Shown: piece by piece, positions 27,967 to 37,577 of the stretch | How the letters are laid out: the number at the start of each line of letters is the position of its first letter | Position numbering within the stretch: position 1 is the first letter of the stretch | Program-made: the position numbers and the translations under genes | Origin: Rhodobacter sp. | GTDB lineage: Bacteria > Pseudomonadota > Alphaproteobacteria > Rhodobacterales > Rhodobacteraceae | Direction of reading: 5' to 3' | NCBI GenBank assembly: GCA_020637595.1 | Contig: JACKKE010000007.1 | Coordinates: 62,001-126,000, forward strand | DNA: 64,000 nucleotides | Notes under the pieces: generated by a model | Database searches by the model: none | Told to the model about the DNA's origin: nothing | The model's input: the letters and a program-made list of their open reading frames with translations, nothing else

Positions 27967-28958
27967 CACTTCAGCTCGACCGTTGGATTGATGATTGCAT
28001 AGAGGAGGTCGACCACCAGATTGGCGATGATCACAAAAGTCGAGCTGAGCACCAGAATGCTGAGCAGGAGGTTCAGGTCGCGCTGGAACATCGCGTCGAA
28101 CATCAGCCGCCCCACCCCGGGCCAGGAAAACACCGTCTCGGTCAGCACCGCCCCGCCCAGAAAGTTGCCGACATTGGTGCCGACGATGGTCACCAGGGGC
28201 AGCACCGCGTTGCGCAGCGCGTGGCGATAGGACAGGCGGCGCTCGGAAATTCCCTTGGCGCGGGCGACGCGGATGAAGTCGAGCGACAGGATCTCCAGCA
28301 TCCCGGCGCGGACGAGGCGGATGTAGATCGCCAGATAGAAGATCGACTGCGCCGCGGCGGGCAGGATCAGGTGATGGGCGATATCCACCACCCGGTCCCA
28401 GCCGGTGTTGAAGGCCAGCACGTTTTCCATCCCCGAGGTGGGCGTCCAGCCCAGCATCACCGCAAAGACCAGGATCATCATCAGCCCGATCCAGTAGGGC
28501 GGCGTGCCGTAAAGCAGCAGCGCGCCCAGCGAGATCAGCCGGTCGGGCCAGCGGTTGGCAAAGCGCGCGGCGGTGACGCCCAGCACGATCCCGCCGGCCA
28601 CCGCAATCGTCAGCGCCGTGCCCATCAGCATCAGCGTCGCAGGCATCCGCTGGAAGATCAGCACCGAGACCTGTTCGTTGAAGACATAGGAATAGCCCAG
28701 ATCCAGCGTCGCCAGCCGGACGATAAAGGCCCAAAGCTGATGCCAGAGGGGCTGATCCAGCCCGAACTGGGCGCGCAGCTGCGCGATGTATTGCGGATCG
28801 GCGGTGCCGGCCTGACCGGCCAGCGCCTCGGCCGCGTCGCCGGGGGCGAGTTGCAGCAGAAAGAAGTTGATCACCGCGATGGCGAGGATCGCCAGCACTC
28901 CATACAGCACCCGCCGGGCCAGAAATGCCCAGGGAACGCGGCGGCGGATTGGTTTCAT
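27966..28958 (-). CDS. Dipeptide-type ABC transporter permease (DppB type)
   Basis: Inner-membrane channel subunit, 330 residues. Features are a first membrane segment at ~14-36, QLRAQFGLDQPLWHQLWAF after it (the DppB periplasmic signature), five further membrane segments, and the EAA loop HALRNAVLPLVTIVG. A conserved LGGAVLTETVFSWPGVGRL block follows. Its ATG overlaps the stop of the racemase-family gene (ATGA). The pairing with DppC-type and two ATPases shows that the importer is complete. Confidence 0.95.
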   Translation of the reverse strand: MKPIRRRVPWAFLARRVLYGVLAILAIAVINFFLLQLAPGDAAEALAGQAGTADPQYIAQLRAQFGLDQPLWHQLWAFIVRLATLDLGYSYVFNEQVSVLIFQRMPATLMLMGTALTIAVAGGIVLGVTAARFANRWPDRLISLGALLLYGTPPYWIGLMMILVFAVMLGWTPTSGMENVLAFNTGWDRVVDIAHHLILPAAAQSIFYLAIYIRLVRAGMLEILSLDFIRVARAKGISERRLSYRHALRNAVLPLVTIVGTNVGNFLGGAVLTETVFSWPGVGRLMFDAMFQRDLNLLLSILVLSSTFVIIANLVVDLLYAIINPTVELK

Positions 28959-29683
28959 CGGGCGATTCCCGTCACGCTTTGGGCCGTCAGCCCCCCGTCG
29001 GGGCGGGCGCGACCGTCGTTGAGTGCCTGCAGCCAGTCGAGAAAGCCATAGACCGGCAGGTCCAGCGCCTCGGACAACGCCTGCTGATAGGGGGGCAGAT
29101 TGGTGCATTCCAGCACGATGGCGTCCAGCCCCGGCGCCCGCGCGCGCAGCATCTGCCCGGCCGCGATCACGTCCTGCGTCGCCCGCGCGGGGTCGATGGC
29201 CACCTCCGGGCTGTTGGCCCTGAGAACCGCCAGCAGATGCGCGTCGTCGGCCAGCGCCCCCACCGGCACCGCGCCCCCGATCCCCGCCGCCGCCAGATGC
29301 GCCGGCGTGATCGACCCGCCCAGAAGGCCCAGAATGCCGACCTGCCCGTGCTGGGCCTGGCGCAACGGCACCTGGAACAGTGACGAGGCGGTGAACGGCA
29401 CCGGACAATCCCGCGCCAGACGCTCCTGATGGAACACCAGGAGCCCGCAGGAGGTGGTGATGATCCCCGCGCCGCGCGCCACCAGCCGGTCGCGCGCGCT
29501 CAGGAACCGCGCAGCCAGATCGGGGTCGCGCGGATCACCCGTCAGCACGCGGCCGATGGTGGCCGCGTGCACGGTTTCGAACAGCGCCCCGCCGGCGAAG
29601 GTCTCGGGGTTGCCGATGTCGCCGGGCGGCCGCGGAAAGGCGGTGTCCAGCAACATCACTCCAACCGGCGGAAGCGGTTTCAC
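28955..29683 (-). CDS. Aspartate/glutamate racemase-family protein
   Basis: A 242-residue protein resembling the Asp/Glu/hydantoin racemase superfamily. It begins VGVMLLDTAFPRPPGDIGNPETF, a pattern typical of this subfamily, and has two candidate catalytic cysteines, in TSCGLLVFH and in LECTNLPPY. The GTG at 29683 is chosen because the conserved N-terminus requires it; the ATG nine codons later (29656) would cut the first strand. It sits inside the transporter operon between the binding-protein gene (stop 29698) and the DppB-type gene, suggesting it acts on the imported compound, perhaps racemising an amino acid or hydantoin product. Confidence 0.8.
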   Translation of the reverse strand: MKPLPPVGVMLLDTAFPRPPGDIGNPETFAGGALFETVHAATIGRVLTGDPRDPDLAARFLSARDRLVARGAGIITTSCGLLVFHQERLARDCPVPFTASSLFQVPLRQAQHGQVGILGLLGGSITPAHLAAAGIGGAVPVGALADDAHLLAVLRANSPEVAIDPARATQDVIAAGQMLRARAPGLDAIVLECTNLPPYQQALSEALDLPVYGFLDWLQALNDGRARPDGGLTAQSVTGIAR

Positions 29684-29697
29684 CTGCCCTGGTTCCG

Positions 29698-31317
29698 TCA
29701 GGTGAAGGCCAGCGAGCCGTAGGGCGCGCGGATCCCGTCGGGACCGGGAACAAAGTTCACCACATTCGCCGCGGCGATGGTCACATAGATCGGCCGGGCC
29801 AGCGGCAGGATCGGCAGATCGGTCATCGCGATCTGCTGGAAGCGGTGGAACAGGTCGCGCCGCGTCTCGGGATTCGGCTCGACCGCCGCGGCCTCCAGCA
29901 CCTGGTCCATTTCGGCGCTCTCGTAGCCCGTCGAGTTGACAAAGGGCGTGCCCGGCGAGGCGGCCTTCGACCACCAGAACCGCTGCGAGCCGATCGTCGG
30001 GTCGGCGGTGACCGAGCCCGGATACATCGTCAGGTCATAGTCGTAATCGGCAAAGACCGCGCGGATGAAGGTCGGGATATCGGCAATGATGATCTCGAGG
30101 TCGATGCCCACATCGCGGAAGTTCTGGCGCAGGAACTGGCCCATCCGGTCATAGGTGTCGCCCACCGCCGGCGCGATCAGCCGCAGCCCGAACCGCATGC
30201 CGTCGGCGCCAGCCGGGAACCCGGCCTCGTCCAGCAGCGCATTGGCGCGGGCCGGATCATAGGCATAGGTCGGCACATCCGCAGTGAAGAAGTTGGGCAG
30301 GGTCTGCGGGATCGGGCCGGTCAGCATCTCGGCCAGACCGTAGTAGACCACGCTCGACATCTGCTCGCGGTTCATCGCATGCATCAGGGCCTGACGCACT
30401 TCCAGCTTGGCCAGATGCTCGTTGCGCAGGTTGGTGTGGATCATGTCCAGCGAGTTGTTCATCTCGGTGCCGCGGGTCTCGACCTGGAAATCCGGGCTGT
30501 CGACGAACCGCTGCACCTGGTTTACCGGGATCGGCCCGTCGCCCGCCAGATGCAGCTCACCCGCATCCAGCGCCGCGGCGCGGGCCGAGGGGTCAGTGAT
30601 GATGCGGATCACCAGACGCTCCAGCTTGGGCTCGTCCTCGCCCCAGTAATTGGGGTTGGCGGTCAGGATGATATGCGAGCCGCGCTCCCACTGGCCGAAC
30701 ACGAAGGGTCCGGTGCCGATCGGCGCGTTGTTGGCCGGGTTGGTCTGGACGTCGGTGCCCTCGTAGACGTGCTTCGGCAGCATCGGCGATTCCCATCCCG
30801 CCAGCGCATACATCAGCGCCGGGGCCGGCTGGCTGAGACGCAGGATCGCGGTGTGATCGTCGGGCGTCTCGACCGCCGTCACGCTGGCCAGCGTCGAGCG
30901 GCCGCGCGGATGGTGCTGCTTCAGGATCTCCATGATCGAATACTGCACATCGGCCGAGGTGAAGGGTTGACCGTCATGCCAGGTGACGCCCTGGCGCAGT
31001 TCGAAGCGGATGCTGAGGCCGTCCTCGGCGATTTCCCAGGCGGTGGCCAGCGCCGGCGTCGGTGAAACGTCGAAATCGTAATTCAGCAGCCCTTCCAGCA
31101 TCTTGCCCGAGACCACCGTCACCGGCGAGGCGGTGTTGAAGGCCGCGCACATCGCGTTCGGTTCGGGCGAGACGCACATCGCCAGGTTCCCGGCCGGCTG
31201 CGCGCGCAGCGGACCAAAGGGCAGCGCGCTGGCTGCAAGGCCCGCACCGCTAGCCAGCAGCAAGGCGCGGCGGCTCATCTGGAGGGGCCGGGTCGTCATG
31301 GGGGTCAGTCTGGTCAT
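29698..31317 (-). CDS. ABC transporter substrate-binding protein, family 5
   Basis: Periplasmic solute receptor of the Dpp/Opp class, 539 residues. The N-terminus carries a Tat-like signal (MSRRALLLASGAGLAAS, cleavage near LRAQP). The mature part has family 5 features: LLNYDFDVSPTPALATAWEI, GVTWHDGQPFTSADVQYS, and NNAPIGTGPFVF with ANPNYWGEDEPKLERL. It is the first gene of the importer operon and is divergent from the ThDP enzyme gene across 272 bp. Family 5 members bind peptides, opines, glutathione, nickel and other solutes, so the ligand is open. The nearby hydantoinase suggests a cyclic or modified amide. Confidence 0.95.
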   Translation of the reverse strand: MTRLTPMTTRPLQMSRRALLLASGAGLAASALPFGPLRAQPAGNLAMCVSPEPNAMCAAFNTASPVTVVSGKMLEGLLNYDFDVSPTPALATAWEIAEDGLSIRFELRQGVTWHDGQPFTSADVQYSIMEILKQHHPRGRSTLASVTAVETPDDHTAILRLSQPAPALMYALAGWESPMLPKHVYEGTDVQTNPANNAPIGTGPFVFGQWERGSHIILTANPNYWGEDEPKLERLVIRIITDPSARAAALDAGELHLAGDGPIPVNQVQRFVDSPDFQVETRGTEMNNSLDMIHTNLRNEHLAKLEVRQALMHAMNREQMSSVVYYGLAEMLTGPIPQTLPNFFTADVPTYAYDPARANALLDEAGFPAGADGMRFGLRLIAPAVGDTYDRMGQFLRQNFRDVGIDLEIIIADIPTFIRAVFADYDYDLTMYPGSVTADPTIGSQRFWWSKAASPGTPFVNSTGYESAEMDQVLEAAAVEPNPETRRDLFHRFQQIAMTDLPILPLARPIYVTIAAANVVNFVPGPDGIRAPYGSLAFT

Positions 31318-31589
31318 GGTGTTTTCCCTATTGCGCTGGTCGCGTGGCGGTCAGGCCTGCTTGCGCCGCATCCGTTCGTTGGCTTGTTCTCGGAGGTGCC
31401 CGTGACACGGTTCCTGAAGTATTCCGACGCGCAGGACATCTGGCCAGTAGGGAGGTTTCAGATTCCAGTTATGATTTTTCTTTTATCGGTCATTTCAGGC
31501 CGCCGCGGCGAAAACCGGGCGTTTCCCCCGTTGCAACCCTTCCGGGAACGGTGATTTTCTGTGGGATATCAACCACCGGGGAAAGCATC
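31318..31589. other. Divergent promoter region (272 bp)
   Basis: Separates the importer operon from the ThDP/FAD operon. It contains an AT-rich stretch near 31465-31495 (TTATGATTTTTCTTTTATCGG) that could hold promoters. No clear palindrome was seen. A plus-strand frame extending the ThDP gene upstream has no similarity to the family. Confidence 0.4.
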
Positions 31590-33230
31590 ATGGACCACGC
31601 AAACGGCGCCGAGGCGCTGGCCCGGCTGATCCGCACCTGGCAGGGCGGTCCGGCATTCCATGTCCCGGGCGAGGGGATCCTGGACTTGCTCGACGCGCTC
31701 GAGGGGCAGGCGGTGCCGCTGGTGTCCTGCCGCCACGAGGCCGGCGCGGCGGTGGCCGCGCAGGCCGTGGGCCAGGTCACCGGGCTGCCGGGGATCTGCC
31801 TGGTGGGGCGCGCACCCGGGGCGCTGAACGCGGCGCTGGCCCTGCACACGGCGCGCACCGACGGCGCGCCGATGATCCTGATCGTTGGCCAGCCCCCGGC
31901 CACCATCGCCGGGCGCGAACCCTATCTCGACACCGCCGACTTCGCCCGTGCCCTTGGCCCGTCGGCCAAGTGGGTCGGCGGCTGCGACCGGGCCGAACGT
32001 CTGGTCGAGCAGTTCTCGCGCGCCTGGGCGACGGCGCTCGACACCCGGCGCGGGCCGGTGGTGCTGGCGATCCACGAAGAGGTCTGGTCCGAAGACATCC
32101 CGCTGACCTCGATCCCGGTCAGTCCGCCGGACCCGCAGCGGCCCTGCGCCCCGGAAGCCGAGCTGGACCGCATCGTCCAGGCCCTCGGCCAGGCGCGGCG
32201 CCCGCTTGTCATCGCCGGCGGAACCGGCTGGACCGCCCAGAGCGCCGCCGACCTCGCCCGCTTTGCCTCGGCCACCGGCATTCCCGTGGCCACCGCCTAT
32301 CGGCGGCGCGACCTGATGCCATCGGGGCATCCGCTCTTTGCCGGCGAATTGGGGATCGGCGCCGACCCCGCGCTGACCCGCCATGTGGCCGAGAGCGATT
32401 GCCTGCTGGTCCTCGGCATGCGCCTGGGCGAGATCAACACCTTCGGCGCGCAGATCTTCGAGGGGTATCGCCTGATCGACGCCCCGGTTCCGGCGCAGTC
32501 AGTGTTCCATGTCCACCCGGACCCGGCCGAGCTGAACGCCGTCTACCGCACCGCGGGGGCGATTCTGGCCGATCCCGCCGAGGTTCTGACGCAGCTTCTG
32601 GCCCGCCCCGCCCCGCAGCCTGCCTGCACCGACTGGGCGCGCGCACTGCGCACGGCGCGCGAGGCCTTCACCACCGGCCGCCCCTGCCCCGGTCCGCTGG
32701 ATCTGCGCGCCGTGTTCCGCACCCTGCGCGCGGCGCTGCCCGCCGATGCGATGCTGACGGTCGGCGCCGGGGCCTATGCCCATTGGCCGCAACGCTATGT
32801 CCCGCACGAGCGGTTCGGCACCCAGCTGGGTCCCAAGAGCGGCGCGATGGGCTATGCCCTGCCCGCAGCCATCGGCGTGCAGGCCGCGCAGCCCGGCCGG
32901 CGCGTGGTCGCGGTGGCCGGCGACGGGTGCTTTATGATGCAGGGCGAGGAGCTGGCGACCGCCGCGCTCTATCGCCTGCCGATCGTCACGCTGGTGATCA
33001 ACAACAGCCTCTATGGCGCCATCGCCGCCTCGCAAAGCCGGATGTTCGGGCGCCGCAGCGGCGTCGCGCTGGCGCCGATCGACTTTGCCCAGCTGGCCGG
33101 CGCGATGGGCGTCGCGGCCTACAAGGTCACCACCACCGACGCCTTCGCCCCGGCGCTGGCCGCGGCGCTGGCGCAAGACGGGCCGTCGCTGATCGAACTG
33201 GTCACCACCGAGGAGGCCCTCAAGCCATGA
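31590..33230 (+). CDS. ThDP-dependent acetolactate-synthase-like enzyme
   Basis: A 546-residue thiamine-diphosphate enzyme of the acetolactate synthase/benzoylformate decarboxylase superfamily. The N-terminal PYR domain has the activating glutamate E50 in CRHEAGAAVA. The central domain shows PLVIAGGTGW. The C-terminal PP domain has the ThDP/Mg motif GDG (444-446) through INNS. The ATG at 31590 follows GGGGAAAG and gives the usual length; the earlier frame has no similarity. It overlaps the FAD enzyme gene by 4 nt (ATGA). Genuine biosynthetic ALS usually pairs with a regulatory subunit gene, absent here, so a catabolic decarboxylase or C-C lyase is more likely. Confidence 0.88.
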   Translation: MDHANGAEALARLIRTWQGGPAFHVPGEGILDLLDALEGQAVPLVSCRHEAGAAVAAQAVGQVTGLPGICLVGRAPGALNAALALHTARTDGAPMILIVGQPPATIAGREPYLDTADFARALGPSAKWVGGCDRAERLVEQFSRAWATALDTRRGPVVLAIHEEVWSEDIPLTSIPVSPPDPQRPCAPEAELDRIVQALGQARRPLVIAGGTGWTAQSAADLARFASATGIPVATAYRRRDLMPSGHPLFAGELGIGADPALTRHVAESDCLLVLGMRLGEINTFGAQIFEGYRLIDAPVPAQSVFHVHPDPAELNAVYRTAGAILADPAEVLTQLLARPAPQPACTDWARALRTAREAFTTGRPCPGPLDLRAVFRTLRAALPADAMLTVGAGAYAHWPQRYVPHERFGTQLGPKSGAMGYALPAAIGVQAAQPGRRVVAVAGDGCFMMQGEELATAALYRLPIVTLVINNSLYGAIAASQSRMFGRRSGVALAPIDFAQLAGAMGVAAYKVTTTDAFAPALAAALAQDGPSLIELVTTEEALKP

Positions 33231-34516
33231 CCGCGGATGTCATCGTCGTCGGCGCCGGCATTGCCGGTCTCACCGCCGCCCACCGGCTGGCCCGTCAGGG
33301 GCTGGCGGTCACCGTGCTCGAGGCCGGGCCGGTTCCCGGCGGGCGCGTCGGAGACCGGGAAACCCGCGGCATCCGCTATAACGCGGGCGCGCGGCTGATC
33401 TATCCATTCTCGAAACCCTTCAACCGGCTCTTGCGGGATCTCGACCTTGCCGACCAGCTGATCCCGGTGCGCAAGCTCAACGCGACCTGTCTGGGCGATG
33501 GCGAGAACTGGCTGATCGAGCTGATGCCCTCGGCCGCCAGCCTGCGCACCCCCGGGCTGACGCTGACCGAGCGGCTGCGCTTTGTCGCCCTTGGCACCCG
33601 CCTCCTGCTGGCGAAACGGCGCACCGACCCCGATGATGCCGCCAGCGCGCTGGAGGCCGACGGGCAGACGCTGGCGCAATATATCCTGGCCCATGCCGGG
33701 CCGAATGTGCTGGCGCGGATGGTCGATCCGGTGTTTCGCGGCACCCGCGCCTGGAACGCCGAGGAGATCTCGGGCGCGTTCTTTGCCTCGACGACGCCGC
33801 ATCTGATCGGGCAGGACACGGTCTATGTGCTGAAATCCGGCATGGCCGCCCTGCCCAACGCGCTGGCGCGGGGGCTGGACCTGCGCTGCGACACGCCGGT
33901 GACGGCCGTGCTCCGCGAGGGCGCGGGCTATGCGGTGGACACGGCAGGCGGCACGCTGCGGGCAGACCGGGTGGTGATGGCGGTCGAAGGGTCTCTGGTG
34001 GCCGGCCTGATGCCCGATCAGAGTGCCGAGGACCGGGCGTTTTTCGCCGGCGTGCGCTACAATTCCTTGGGCATCGTGCATTATCGCCTGAACCGCGATG
34101 TGCCCGCGCGGATGAATTTCTTCGCCCGCGGCAGCGCCGCGACGATCGCCACCTATCAGCAGGTTCCCGGCAACCCGGCAACCGGGCAGGCGCCGCAGCT
34201 CTATGCCCAGCTCTCGCCCGAGGCCAACGCCCGCGCCAAGGCCGAGGGGCGCACCGGCGCGCTGCACGGGATCGTCGAGGACCGGCTGTTGCAGCTGTAT
34301 CCGACCCTGCACGCCGATTGCGCCGACCGGGTCGAACAATGGATCGAGCGCAAGCTGCCGACCTTCTATCCCGGCTATGCCCGCGCGGTGCATGACTTCC
34401 GCGCCCGGCAGTCCGGCCCGCTGGCCTATTGCGGCGACTATCTGGCGCAGTCGCTGCTGACCGGCGCCGCCGCCAGCGGCGAACGCGCGGCGCGGCAGAT
34501 CATCGCCTCACTCTAG
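33227..34516 (+). CDS. FAD-dependent amine-oxidase/protoporphyrinogen-oxidase-like protein
   Basis: A 429-residue flavoprotein with an N-terminal dinucleotide fold (GAGIAGL, 9-15, then VLEAGPVPGGRVG with the GGR motif). The middle holds FRGTRAWNAEEISGAF and the C-terminus GPLAYCGDYL, as in the NAD(P)-binding-Rossmann amine oxidase family that includes HemG-like and phytoene-desaturase-like enzymes. It is translationally coupled to the ThDP enzyme. Its stop overlaps the convergent AraC gene by 9 bp. It may oxidise an amine or C-C bond formed from the imported compound; the substrate is unknown. Confidence 0.82.
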   Translation: MTADVIVVGAGIAGLTAAHRLARQGLAVTVLEAGPVPGGRVGDRETRGIRYNAGARLIYPFSKPFNRLLRDLDLADQLIPVRKLNATCLGDGENWLIELMPSAASLRTPGLTLTERLRFVALGTRLLLAKRRTDPDDAASALEADGQTLAQYILAHAGPNVLARMVDPVFRGTRAWNAEEISGAFFASTTPHLIGQDTVYVLKSGMAALPNALARGLDLRCDTPVTAVLREGAGYAVDTAGGTLRADRVVMAVEGSLVAGLMPDQSAEDRAFFAGVRYNSLGIVHYRLNRDVPARMNFFARGSAATIATYQQVPGNPATGQAPQLYAQLSPEANARAKAEGRTGALHGIVEDRLLQLYPTLHADCADRVEQWIERKLPTFYPGYARAVHDFRARQSGPLAYCGDYLAQSLLTGAAASGERAARQIIASL

Positions 34517-35599
34517 GGGCGTTTTGCCCCGCGCAGGCCCTGCCCCCGACTGCTTGGCGGTCGAGGGCAGCATGCCGAAATGCAGCTTGAAGGCCGAGGT
34601 AAAGCTCGCCTGGCGCTTGTATCCCGCCGATTCCGCGATCTCGGCAATGGTCATGTCGCCCTTGGCCAGCAGCGTCAGCGCATAATCCATGCGGTATTTC
34701 TTGCGGTATTCGAAAATCGTGGTGCCATAGAAGAACTTGAACCCGGCCTTCAGCTTGGTCGCGTTGGTGCCCAGATCCCGCGCCAGGGTCGAGGCCGAAT
34801 AATTCTTGCTGAAATCGGTGGCGAGGATATCCCGGGCACGTTCGAACATGTCCAGATCGCGCTGCGAGAAGCTTTGCGCGCCCTCGTCGCCGCCATCATC
34901 CAGCGCATCCGCAACCAGGCAGATGATTTCGGTCAGCTTGGCCGAGGCGCGGGTCAGGTCGCGCGGGCTTTCAAAGGGGATATCCCACAGCGCCTGCAAC
35001 GCGCGCACGAAATCCATGTTGATCTTGCGCTCGACAATCGGGATTTCGCCGGGCGGCGGGTTCAGGAACCTCTCGATCGCGCCGGTCGAGACCGCCAGAC
35101 TGTCGCGCAGCATCTCGGGGGCGATGTAGATGCCCAGCAGCCGGTAACTCCCCGGCGGAAACCGCACGGTATAGGCCAGATCCGGCGCGCAACGCAGGGC
35201 GATCAGCGTCGCCTCGTGCACCGGATGGTCGTTGCCGCGCGCGGGCGGGGCACTGCTGGCCTCGATGTCCCAGCTCAGCCGAACCGGGCCCTCGATCTGG
35301 AAATGCAGCTCGATCAGACCTTCGTCGCGAACATCCTCGTGGCAATCCTCGGTCAGGGTGCAATCCGAGATCCCGCACAGGATCTGGTCGCGGATCGACA
35401 GGAAGCGAAAGAATCCCCTGTCCGCACCCAGATCGACGCGCGCCGAATAGAGGCCCTGCGACGGGTCGGCCAGCGCGGGAAAGCGATCGGGATGCGCCGC
35501 GAGGGTGCGGAACACGCCGCGCAGCGACCCGCCGGCGTCGCCATATTCCCGACGCCACAGCCCTCTGACTGCCGCTCCGTCTGCCTGCTGACCCGTCAT
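34508..35599 (-). CDS. AraC-family regulator
   Basis: Transcription activator-like protein of 363 residues. The C-terminal ~100 residues hold two HTHs: STLARDLGTNATKLKAGFK and MTIAEIAESAGYKRQASFTSAFKLHFG (AraC signature). The N-terminal ~240 residues form a sensor domain with a possible cupin-like strand pattern (LIELHFQIEGPVRL). This layout resembles the PchR-like AraC branch. It lies 42 bp after the RidA gene on the same strand and may be co-transcribed with it. The C-terminal codons overlap the FAD enzyme gene on the other strand by 9 bp. Confidence 0.9.
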   Translation of the reverse strand: MTGQQADGAAVRGLWRREYGDAGGSLRGVFRTLAAHPDRFPALADPSQGLYSARVDLGADRGFFRFLSIRDQILCGISDCTLTEDCHEDVRDEGLIELHFQIEGPVRLSWDIEASSAPPARGNDHPVHEATLIALRCAPDLAYTVRFPPGSYRLLGIYIAPEMLRDSLAVSTGAIERFLNPPPGEIPIVERKINMDFVRALQALWDIPFESPRDLTRASAKLTEIICLVADALDDGGDEGAQSFSQRDLDMFERARDILATDFSKNYSASTLARDLGTNATKLKAGFKFFYGTTIFEYRKKYRMDYALTLLAKGDMTIAEIAESAGYKRQASFTSAFKLHFGMLPSTAKQSGAGPARGKTPLE

Positions 35600-35641
35600 C
35601 GGATGCGTTGACCCACCGCGTGCTGGCCTTCGGTTCCGGTC

Positions 35642-36034
35642 TCAGCCTACACGACGCGAGGCCGACACCTCAATCTCGATCTTGGCGCCGGGGGCCGGCA
35701 ACTGGCAGACCAGCAGCGTGTTGGTGGGCCGGATCGCGTCGAAATGCGCCTTGAGCACCCCCGCCACCCCTTTCAGGAACCCGGCCTCGGTGATGTAAAC
35801 CCGCAGGGTCTTCACATCCACGAGGCTGGCGCCGGCCTGTTCCAGCGTCGCCGCGACCGAGGCGATGGCGTTTTCCAGCTGCGCCTCGACGCTGTCGGGG
35901 AAGGCGCCGCTGTCCGGGTCCGGCCCCAGCGTGCCCGAGACATGGATCACCGGCCCGTCGATCACCGCCTTGGCGAAGCCGGCGAAATCCTCGGCCGGGG
36001 CGCCGGAAAAGATCCGATCCTTCATCTGCGTCAT
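35642..36034 (-). CDS. RidA-family (YjgF) protein
   Basis: Reactive enamine/imine deaminase family, 130 residues. The C-terminal signature RPTNTLLVCQLPAPGAKIEIEVSA matches RidA, including the Arg that anchors the substrate carboxylate. The ATG at 36034 is preferred to that at 36043 because AAGGA then has proper (8 nt) spacing and only one base separates it from the aldehyde dehydrogenase stop. Coupling to that gene and proximity to a hydantoinase suggest removal or hydrolysis of an imine intermediate, or hydrolysis of an aminoacrylate-like by-product. Confidence 0.9.
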   Translation of the reverse strand: MTQMKDRIFSGAPAEDFAGFAKAVIDGPVIHVSGTLGPDPDSGAFPDSVEAQLENAIASVAATLEQAGASLVDVKTLRVYITEAGFLKGVAGVLKAHFDAIRPTNTLLVCQLPAPGAKIEIEVSASRRVG

Positions 36035-36035
36035 C

Positions 36036-37430
36036 TCAGGCATCCTTGCTCTTGCGCACCACCACGGCCTTCTTCTTCAGAAAGCGGTGAAAGCCCCCGT
36101 AGCCATAGCGCGTGCCGCCCAGCCCCGAGACCCCGAAGGCGGTCTTTTCCGCCCGGTCCCCGACCCCGCCCATCGTGTCGAAATCGTTGATCCAGACGCC
36201 GCCCGCGTTGATTTGCTCACCGACGGCAATCGCCTCGTCCTCGTCGCCGATCACCGTCGCGGACAGGCCGAAAACGGTGTCATTGGCGAGGCGGACTGCC
36301 TCTTCGGGGGTGTCGAAGCGGGCAATCGGGATGATCGGACCAAAGGTCTCGGCCTGCATGATCTCCATGTCCTGGGTCACGTCGACCAGCACCGTCGGCT
36401 CCATCCAGATACCGCCGTCCTTCTCGATGAACCTGCCACCGGTCAGGACGCGCGCGCCCTTGGCCACCGCATCGTCGAGTTGCGCCTTGAGGATGTCGGC
36501 CTGCTTGCGGAAGATGATCGGCCCCAGCTCGCCCGACTGCAGCGCCTCGGTGTTCAGCGTCACCGCCCGGGTCCGGGCCACCACCCGGTCGACGAAGGTG
36601 GGATAGATATCGCGTCCGGCGTAGACGCGCTCGATGGAACAGCAGAGCTGGCCGGAATTCTCCATCGCGCCGCGCACGACGATTTCGGCCGCCTCGTCGG
36701 CGTCGGCGCTGTCAAGCACCACCGCCGGGTCGTTGCCGCCCAGTTCCAGGAACGCGGTCTTGAACTGCGCGGCCGCGCGTTCCTGCACCTTGCGCCCGGT
36801 CGGCACCGAGCCGGTGAACACCACCATGTCCGTCACGTCGATCACCGCCGCGCCGGTCTCGCCATCGCCCGCCGCATACCCCAGCACATCGCGCAGATAC
36901 GGCACCTCGGCCACGGCGGCGAGGAAGGGCGCAATGAAGCGCGGCGTCACCTCCGAGGGTTTCGCCAGCACCGCCGAGCCCGCCAGCAACGCGGTGATCG
37001 CGTCGATCATCGACAGGATCAGCGGGTAGTTCCAGGGCGAGATGATGCCGACCAGCGTGTAGGGCACATATTGCTGGCGGAACCGCAGGCTGCCGTCGCC
37101 CGAGCCGCCGGTTGCCGAAGCCAGCGCCTGTTCGGCGGTGGCGACGCGCATCCGGGTGATGCCCTTGAGCCCCTCGACCTCGGCCACCGACATCTCGTAG
37201 CGCCCGGTATCGACCGACAGCGCGTCGACGATGGCGCCATAGTGGCGGTCGACAGCCTCGCACAGGCCCAGCATCGCCGCCTTGCGCCCGTCCAGCCCGA
37301 TGTCGAGCCACGCCACCTGCCCCTTGCGCAGCCGAGCCGCCTCGGCCTCGAGCGCGGCCCGCTCGGGGACCGCGATCTTGTGGTCGACGACCCCGGTGCG
37401 CGGGTTCAACACATCAATTGCACGGCTCAT
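36036..37430 (-). CDS. NAD(P)-dependent aldehyde dehydrogenase
   Basis: Oxidises an aldehyde to the acid (possibly a semialdehyde), 464 residues. It has ISPWNYPL with the catalytic-site Asn, the glutamate in FLELGGNDP, and the nucleophile Cys in SGQLCCSIERV (two adjacent Cys; by alignment position the second aligns with the usual nucleophile or the first, not settled by eye). A late EAETFGPIIPI-type block also fits. The ATG at 37430 is used; a GTG at 37439 has poor spacing from GGAG. It heads a short unit with RidA and perhaps AraC, 147 bp from the GntR gene. Confidence 0.95.
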   Translation of the reverse strand: MSRAIDVLNPRTGVVDHKIAVPERAALEAEAARLRKGQVAWLDIGLDGRKAAMLGLCEAVDRHYGAIVDALSVDTGRYEMSVAEVEGLKGITRMRVATAEQALASATGGSGDGSLRFRQQYVPYTLVGIISPWNYPLILSMIDAITALLAGSAVLAKPSEVTPRFIAPFLAAVAEVPYLRDVLGYAAGDGETGAAVIDVTDMVVFTGSVPTGRKVQERAAAQFKTAFLELGGNDPAVVLDSADADEAAEIVVRGAMENSGQLCCSIERVYAGRDIYPTFVDRVVARTRAVTLNTEALQSGELGPIIFRKQADILKAQLDDAVAKGARVLTGGRFIEKDGGIWMEPTVLVDVTQDMEIMQAETFGPIIPIARFDTPEEAVRLANDTVFGLSATVIGDEDEAIAVGEQINAGGVWINDFDTMGGVGDRAEKTAFGVSGLGGTRYGYGGFHRFLKKKAVVVRKSKDA

Positions 37431-37577
37431 CTGTTCCACTCTCCGCCTGAGTTCCGGGTGCTGGGCGCAGCATGACGAGGCCCCGCCGCCGCGAAAAGAG
37501 AGCGGCTGGCGATGCTTCCGATTTCGAAAAACATTCGCCGGAAATCCGTAGGCTGCCGTGGAGTCAGGTTTTTCGGG

